DNA of 44,230 nucleotides from Muribaculaceae bacterium. Its GTDB lineage: Bacteria; Bacteroidota; Bacteroidia; Bacteroidales; Muribaculaceae. Shown piece after piece: positions 42,470-44,230 of this stretch (its first letter is position 1; each line of letters begins with the position of its first letter). The notes beneath the pieces were generated by a model that worked only from the letters and a program-made list of their open reading frames with translations, was not told the DNA's origin and did not search any database. Location of the stretch: positions 1 to 44,230 of the forward strand of contig JAEDFO010000013.1 in the NCBI GenBank assembly GCA_016292745.1, given 5' to 3'. The translations under genes and the position numbers were made by a program.

Positions 42470-44131
42470 ATGAGAAACGAATTGAAAGTCAGACTATTGC
42501 TCACACTATTGCTATTACTCATAGCAATAGCGCCACTCTTTGCCTGCACCAGTTTCCTGGCGGGCAAGAACGCCACAGCCGACGGTGCAACCATGATTAC
42601 CTATGCCGCCGACTCACACGTGCTTTACGGCGAACTCTACCGCCAGCCGGCTGCCGACCACCCGAAAGGCTCGATGCGTGAAATTCGCGAATGGGACACC
42701 AACAAGCACCTTGGGTACATCCCCGAAGTCAGCCACACCTACTCGGTAATAGGCAACATGAACGAGAAACAGGTAACCATCACCGAATCGACATGGGGCG
42801 GACGAGAAGAATTGGTCGATACCACAGGAATAATGGATTACGGCTCGCTGATATATGTAGCACTGCAACGCGCATCATCAGCTCGCCAAGCCATTAAAAT
42901 CATGACCACTTTGGTAGAGAAATACGGCTACTACAGCAGCGGCGAATCGTTCTCGATTGCCGACCCGAACGAAGTGTGGATAATGGAAATGATTGGCAAA
43001 GGCTGCAAGGAGAAAGGCGCTGTGTGGGTGGCTATCCGCATTCCCGACGATTGCATTGCCGGCCATGCCAACCACTCACGTATTCACAAAATTCCATTTG
43101 CCGACAAGAAGAACTGCATGTATAGCCCCGACGTAGTGTCGTTTGCTCGAAAACAGGGATACTACACTGGCAGCGATGCCGACTTTAGCTTCTCGCGCGC
43201 ATATGCCGAATACGATTTTGGAGCCCTTCGCGGTTGCGATGCCCGAGTGTGGGCATTCTATCGCCATTTTGCCGACGACATCGACCGTTATCTCCCATGG
43301 ATTAACGGCGAGAAAGGTGCCGAGGTAATGCCTCTATATGTAAAGCCAAACCGCAAGCTCACAGTAGCCGACTTCAAGGCTGCCATGCGCGACCACTTTG
43401 AAGGTACACCTTTCGATATGACCAACGACATAGGAGCTGGCCCATGGAAAGTTCCATACCGCTATCGTCCAATGACTTTCAAGGTTGACGATGTGGAATA
43501 CACCAACGAACGTGCTACAGCTACCCAGCAAACCGGCTTCAGCCTGGTGGCACAGATGCGAGGCTCGCTTCCCGACGCTATTGGAGGTGTGCTTTGGTTT
43601 GGTGTTGACGACGCAAACACATCGGTGTATCTGCCAATGTATTGCTCGATGGACATTGTACCTTACAGCTATGCCGTTGGCAATGGTGACCTGCTGACTT
43701 TCTCATGGGATGCCGCTTTCTGGGTGAACAACGTGGTGGCAAACTATGCCTACACCCGCTATTCAATGATGATTGGCGACATCCGTAAGGTTCAGCAACA
43801 GATAGAGACCTCGCTCGAATCCAACCAAACCTCAGTGGAAGCCGAGGCACTGCGCCTTTTCAACGAATCGCCAGAGAAGGCTGCCGAATTCCTTAACGAC
43901 TATTCGTGCAGCCGCGCAGCCGATGCCACAGCAAAATATCAGCAGCTGGCGCAGTTCCTGATAGTCAAATATCTTGACGGCAACATGAAGCGCGAAGAAA
44001 ACGGCAAATTCAACCGCACCGAGGATGGATACCCTGCTTCTCCGAAATTTCCTGGATACGACGAACGTTACTACCGCTCGATTGTAAACGATGCCGGCGA
44101 ACGCCTACGGGTCAAGACTCCGCAACTATAG
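42470..44131 (+). CDS. C69-family dipeptidase
   Basis: 553 residues. The signal peptide (about 1-26, LLLLLIAIAPLFA) ends directly before Cys27 in ACTSFLAGKNATADG. That Cys is the N-terminal nucleophile of family C69 (Ntn hydrolase), so processing would expose it in the periplasm or at the surface. Further family motifs: ESTWGGREEL, SGESFSIADPNEVWIMEM, and GHANHSRIHKIPF. It cleaves dipeptides of broad composition. It follows the PPTase gene by 6 bp and may be its operon partner; the functional link is not clear. Confidence 0.9.
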   Translation: MRNELKVRLLLTLLLLLIAIAPLFACTSFLAGKNATADGATMITYAADSHVLYGELYRQPAADHPKGSMREIREWDTNKHLGYIPEVSHTYSVIGNMNEKQVTITESTWGGREELVDTTGIMDYGSLIYVALQRASSARQAIKIMTTLVEKYGYYSSGESFSIADPNEVWIMEMIGKGCKEKGAVWVAIRIPDDCIAGHANHSRIHKIPFADKKNCMYSPDVVSFARKQGYYTGSDADFSFSRAYAEYDFGALRGCDARVWAFYRHFADDIDRYLPWINGEKGAEVMPLYVKPNRKLTVADFKAAMRDHFEGTPFDMTNDIGAGPWKVPYRYRPMTFKVDDVEYTNERATATQQTGFSLVAQMRGSLPDAIGGVLWFGVDDANTSVYLPMYCSMDIVPYSYAVGNGDLLTFSWDAAFWVNNVVANYAYTRYSMMIGDIRKVQQQIETSLESNQTSVEAEALRLFNESPEKAAEFLNDYSCSRAADATAKYQQLAQFLIVKYLDGNMKREENGKFNRTEDGYPASPKFPGYDERYYRSIVNDAGERLRVKTPQL

Positions 44132-44154
44132 TTACATATTACAAATCAACATAG

Positions 44155-44190
44155 CGAGGTGGCCTCATATTTACTTTTGGGGCCACCTCG
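44155..44190 (+). terminator. hairpin terminator after the C69 dipeptidase
   Basis: CGAGGTGGCC (44155-44164) and GGCCACCTCG (44181-44190) are perfect complements around a 16-nt loop, followed by ATTACTTATT, a weak T-rich stretch, 24 bp past the stop codon. The last 40 bases of the window show nothing more. Confidence 0.7.
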
Positions 44191-44230
44191 ATTACTTATT
44201 GCACATAAATATTGGTCGATTTCACATTAA

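Overview
The window reads as a chromosomal segment of a Bacteroidales gut commensal, most like Muribaculaceae or a close relative. Four things support this: the trp gene order B-E-G-D-C-F-A, the gliding/type IX secretion genes gldE and gldD, several proteins with type IX (T9SS) C-terminal sorting tails, and a recurrent promoter form (TTTG, 19-21 nt, TAnnTTTG) typical of the Bacteroidetes primary sigma factor. The genus is inference.

Layout. 1-2765 holds a minus-strand BspA-like leucine-rich-repeat gene. It is split by a 2.18 kb AT-rich segment (301-2483) that carries unrelated plus-strand genes cut off at both ends. 2766-3659 is a gene graveyard with remnants of a TPR/DUF5107 protein and an AraC regulator. 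3660-7808 (minus) has a NatA/NatB-type ABC exporter, an AraC regulator, a broken alpha/beta hydrolase gene and a flavodoxin-like oxidoreductase. 8033-18880 (minus) is a vitamin B12 acquisition region with two cobalamin riboswitches. The upstream riboswitch leads a btuB-like / btuG-like / sorted surface protein operon. The other precedes a 1900-residue protein that joins BspA-type repeats to a DUF5074-like beta-propeller and a T9SS tail. A DUF4465 lipoprotein with its own promoter follows, then another decay zone (ibrAB remnants, SGNH hydrolase fragment) and a large GLUG-repeat T9SS cargo protein (plus).

25015-31412 (minus) is a complete tryptophan operon. Its 5' leader has a good promoter, a 19-residue leader peptide with three consecutive Trp codons and an intrinsic terminator just before trpB, the layout of ribosome-mediated attenuation. 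A divergent threonine aldolase, a tRNA-Pro(GGG), and an asmA-like / HAD phosphatase / aroB operon follow. The right end (plus) carries lrgA-lrgB and a gldE-gldD-phosphopantetheinyl transferase-C69 dipeptidase operon.

How the parts fit. The B12 genes would capture cobalamin at the surface and import it through a TonB-dependent receptor, repressed when B12 is abundant. AroB feeds chorismate to the trp operon. GldE/GldD support the secretion route by which the three CTD-bearing proteins of the window would reach the surface. The most notable items are the riboswitch-controlled LRR-propeller giant, the trp attenuation leader, and the foreign segment inserted in phase inside a BspA repeat array.
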